Source: an uncultured Bacillota bacterium
GTDB lineage: Bacteria; Bacillota_I; Bacilli_A; RF39; UBA660
Direction of reading: 5' to 3'
Assembly (NCBI GenBank): GCA_945928335.1
Contig: CAMENK010000049.1
Coordinates: 1 to 5,382, forward strand
DNA length: 5,382 bases
Shown: positions 5,268 to 5,382 of the stretch, piece after piece
How the letters are laid out: each line of letters opens with the position of its first letter
Position numbering within the stretch: position 1 is the stretch's first letter
Position numbers and translations under genes: made by a program
Notes under the pieces: model-generated
The model's input: only the letters and a program-made list of their open reading frames with translations
Told to the model about the DNA's origin: nothing
Database searches by the model: none

Positions 5268-5296
5268 ATTTTACTATAAAACTGCCTACTTGTCAA
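5268..5296 (-). promoter_or_regulatory. Promoter of tRNA-Gly
   Basis: On the minus strand there is a perfect -35 TTGACA (5296-5291), a 17-base spacer and a -10 TAAAAT (5273-5268, 5 of 6 consensus). The start should fall near 5261, giving about 10 bases of 5' leader before the tRNA. An 8-bp inverted repeat AGTAGGCA/TGCCTACT (5254-5261/5283-5290) brackets the -10 region. Confidence 0.85.
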
Positions 5297-5329
5297 TTAT
5301 TTTATGTAAATTTTAAGAAAAATGTTAAT

Positions 5330-5382
5330 TTATTCAAATGAAATTTTAAATGCACCAGTAGAATTTCCATTGGTTAATTTAG
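5330..5382 (-). CDS. Possible C-terminus of a further minus-strand gene (partial)
   Basis: A minus-strand frame is open from the right edge to TAA at 5332-5330, encoding KLTNGNSTGAFKISFE at its end. It would lie 34 bases upstream of the tRNA promoter in the same direction. There is too little to identify, and no clear terminator follows. A plus-strand frame from ATG 5322-5324 (MLIYSNEI...) is also open to the edge but lacks a good SD. At most one of the two is likely to be real; the minus reading is slightly preferred. Confidence 0.3.
   Translation of the reverse strand, partial: KLTNGNSTGAFKISFE

Overview
The window is very AT-rich (roughly a quarter to 30% G+C by eye). It uses TGG for Trp, TAA or TAG stops for the main genes, purine-rich Shine-Dalgarno sites and sigma-A type promoters. 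Gene content (MobV-type relaxase, long clostridial-type large serine recombinase, CCA-encoding tRNA-Gly) points to a low-GC Firmicute, probably an uncultured gut Bacilli/Erysipelotrichia/RF39-like or clostridial lineage. The species cannot be named, and nothing requires a recoded TGA.

Layout. Positions 1-935 (+) are the 3' part of a chromosomal gene whose frame is open to the left edge. It encodes a shortened aldehyde-dehydrogenase-fold protein, most like the ProA branch, apparently without the catalytic cysteine, and ends in a strong hairpin terminator (940-986). Positions ~940 to ~4760 hold a compact mobile element, all on the minus strand. A large serine recombinase (2635-4557) is followed by a MobV/Pre relaxase (948-2282). 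Between them lies a 352-base spacer packed with palindromes (2283-2634), the best place for an oriT. Beyond the element come an orphan 91-aa gene (4801-5076, -), a tRNA-Gly(TCC) (5177-5250, -) with its own promoter and terminator, and perhaps the last codons of another minus-strand gene at the right edge.

How the parts work together. The recombinase would excise and integrate the element, and the relaxase would nick its oriT so that a co-resident conjugative element can move it. This is the Tn4451-like plan (TnpX plus TnpZ) without visible cargo, that is, a small integrative mobilizable element.

Most interesting structure. The recombinase is preceded by a good promoter (4725-4752), then a 25-codon leader ORF with a strong GGAGG site (4602-4679), then an 18-bp terminator hairpin with a U-run (4580-4631), then the recombinase SD. 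The 5' arm of the terminator is exactly six leader codons, and the leader stop codon lies at the loop/3'-arm junction. This looks like leader-peptide-controlled transcription attenuation of a mobile-element recombinase.
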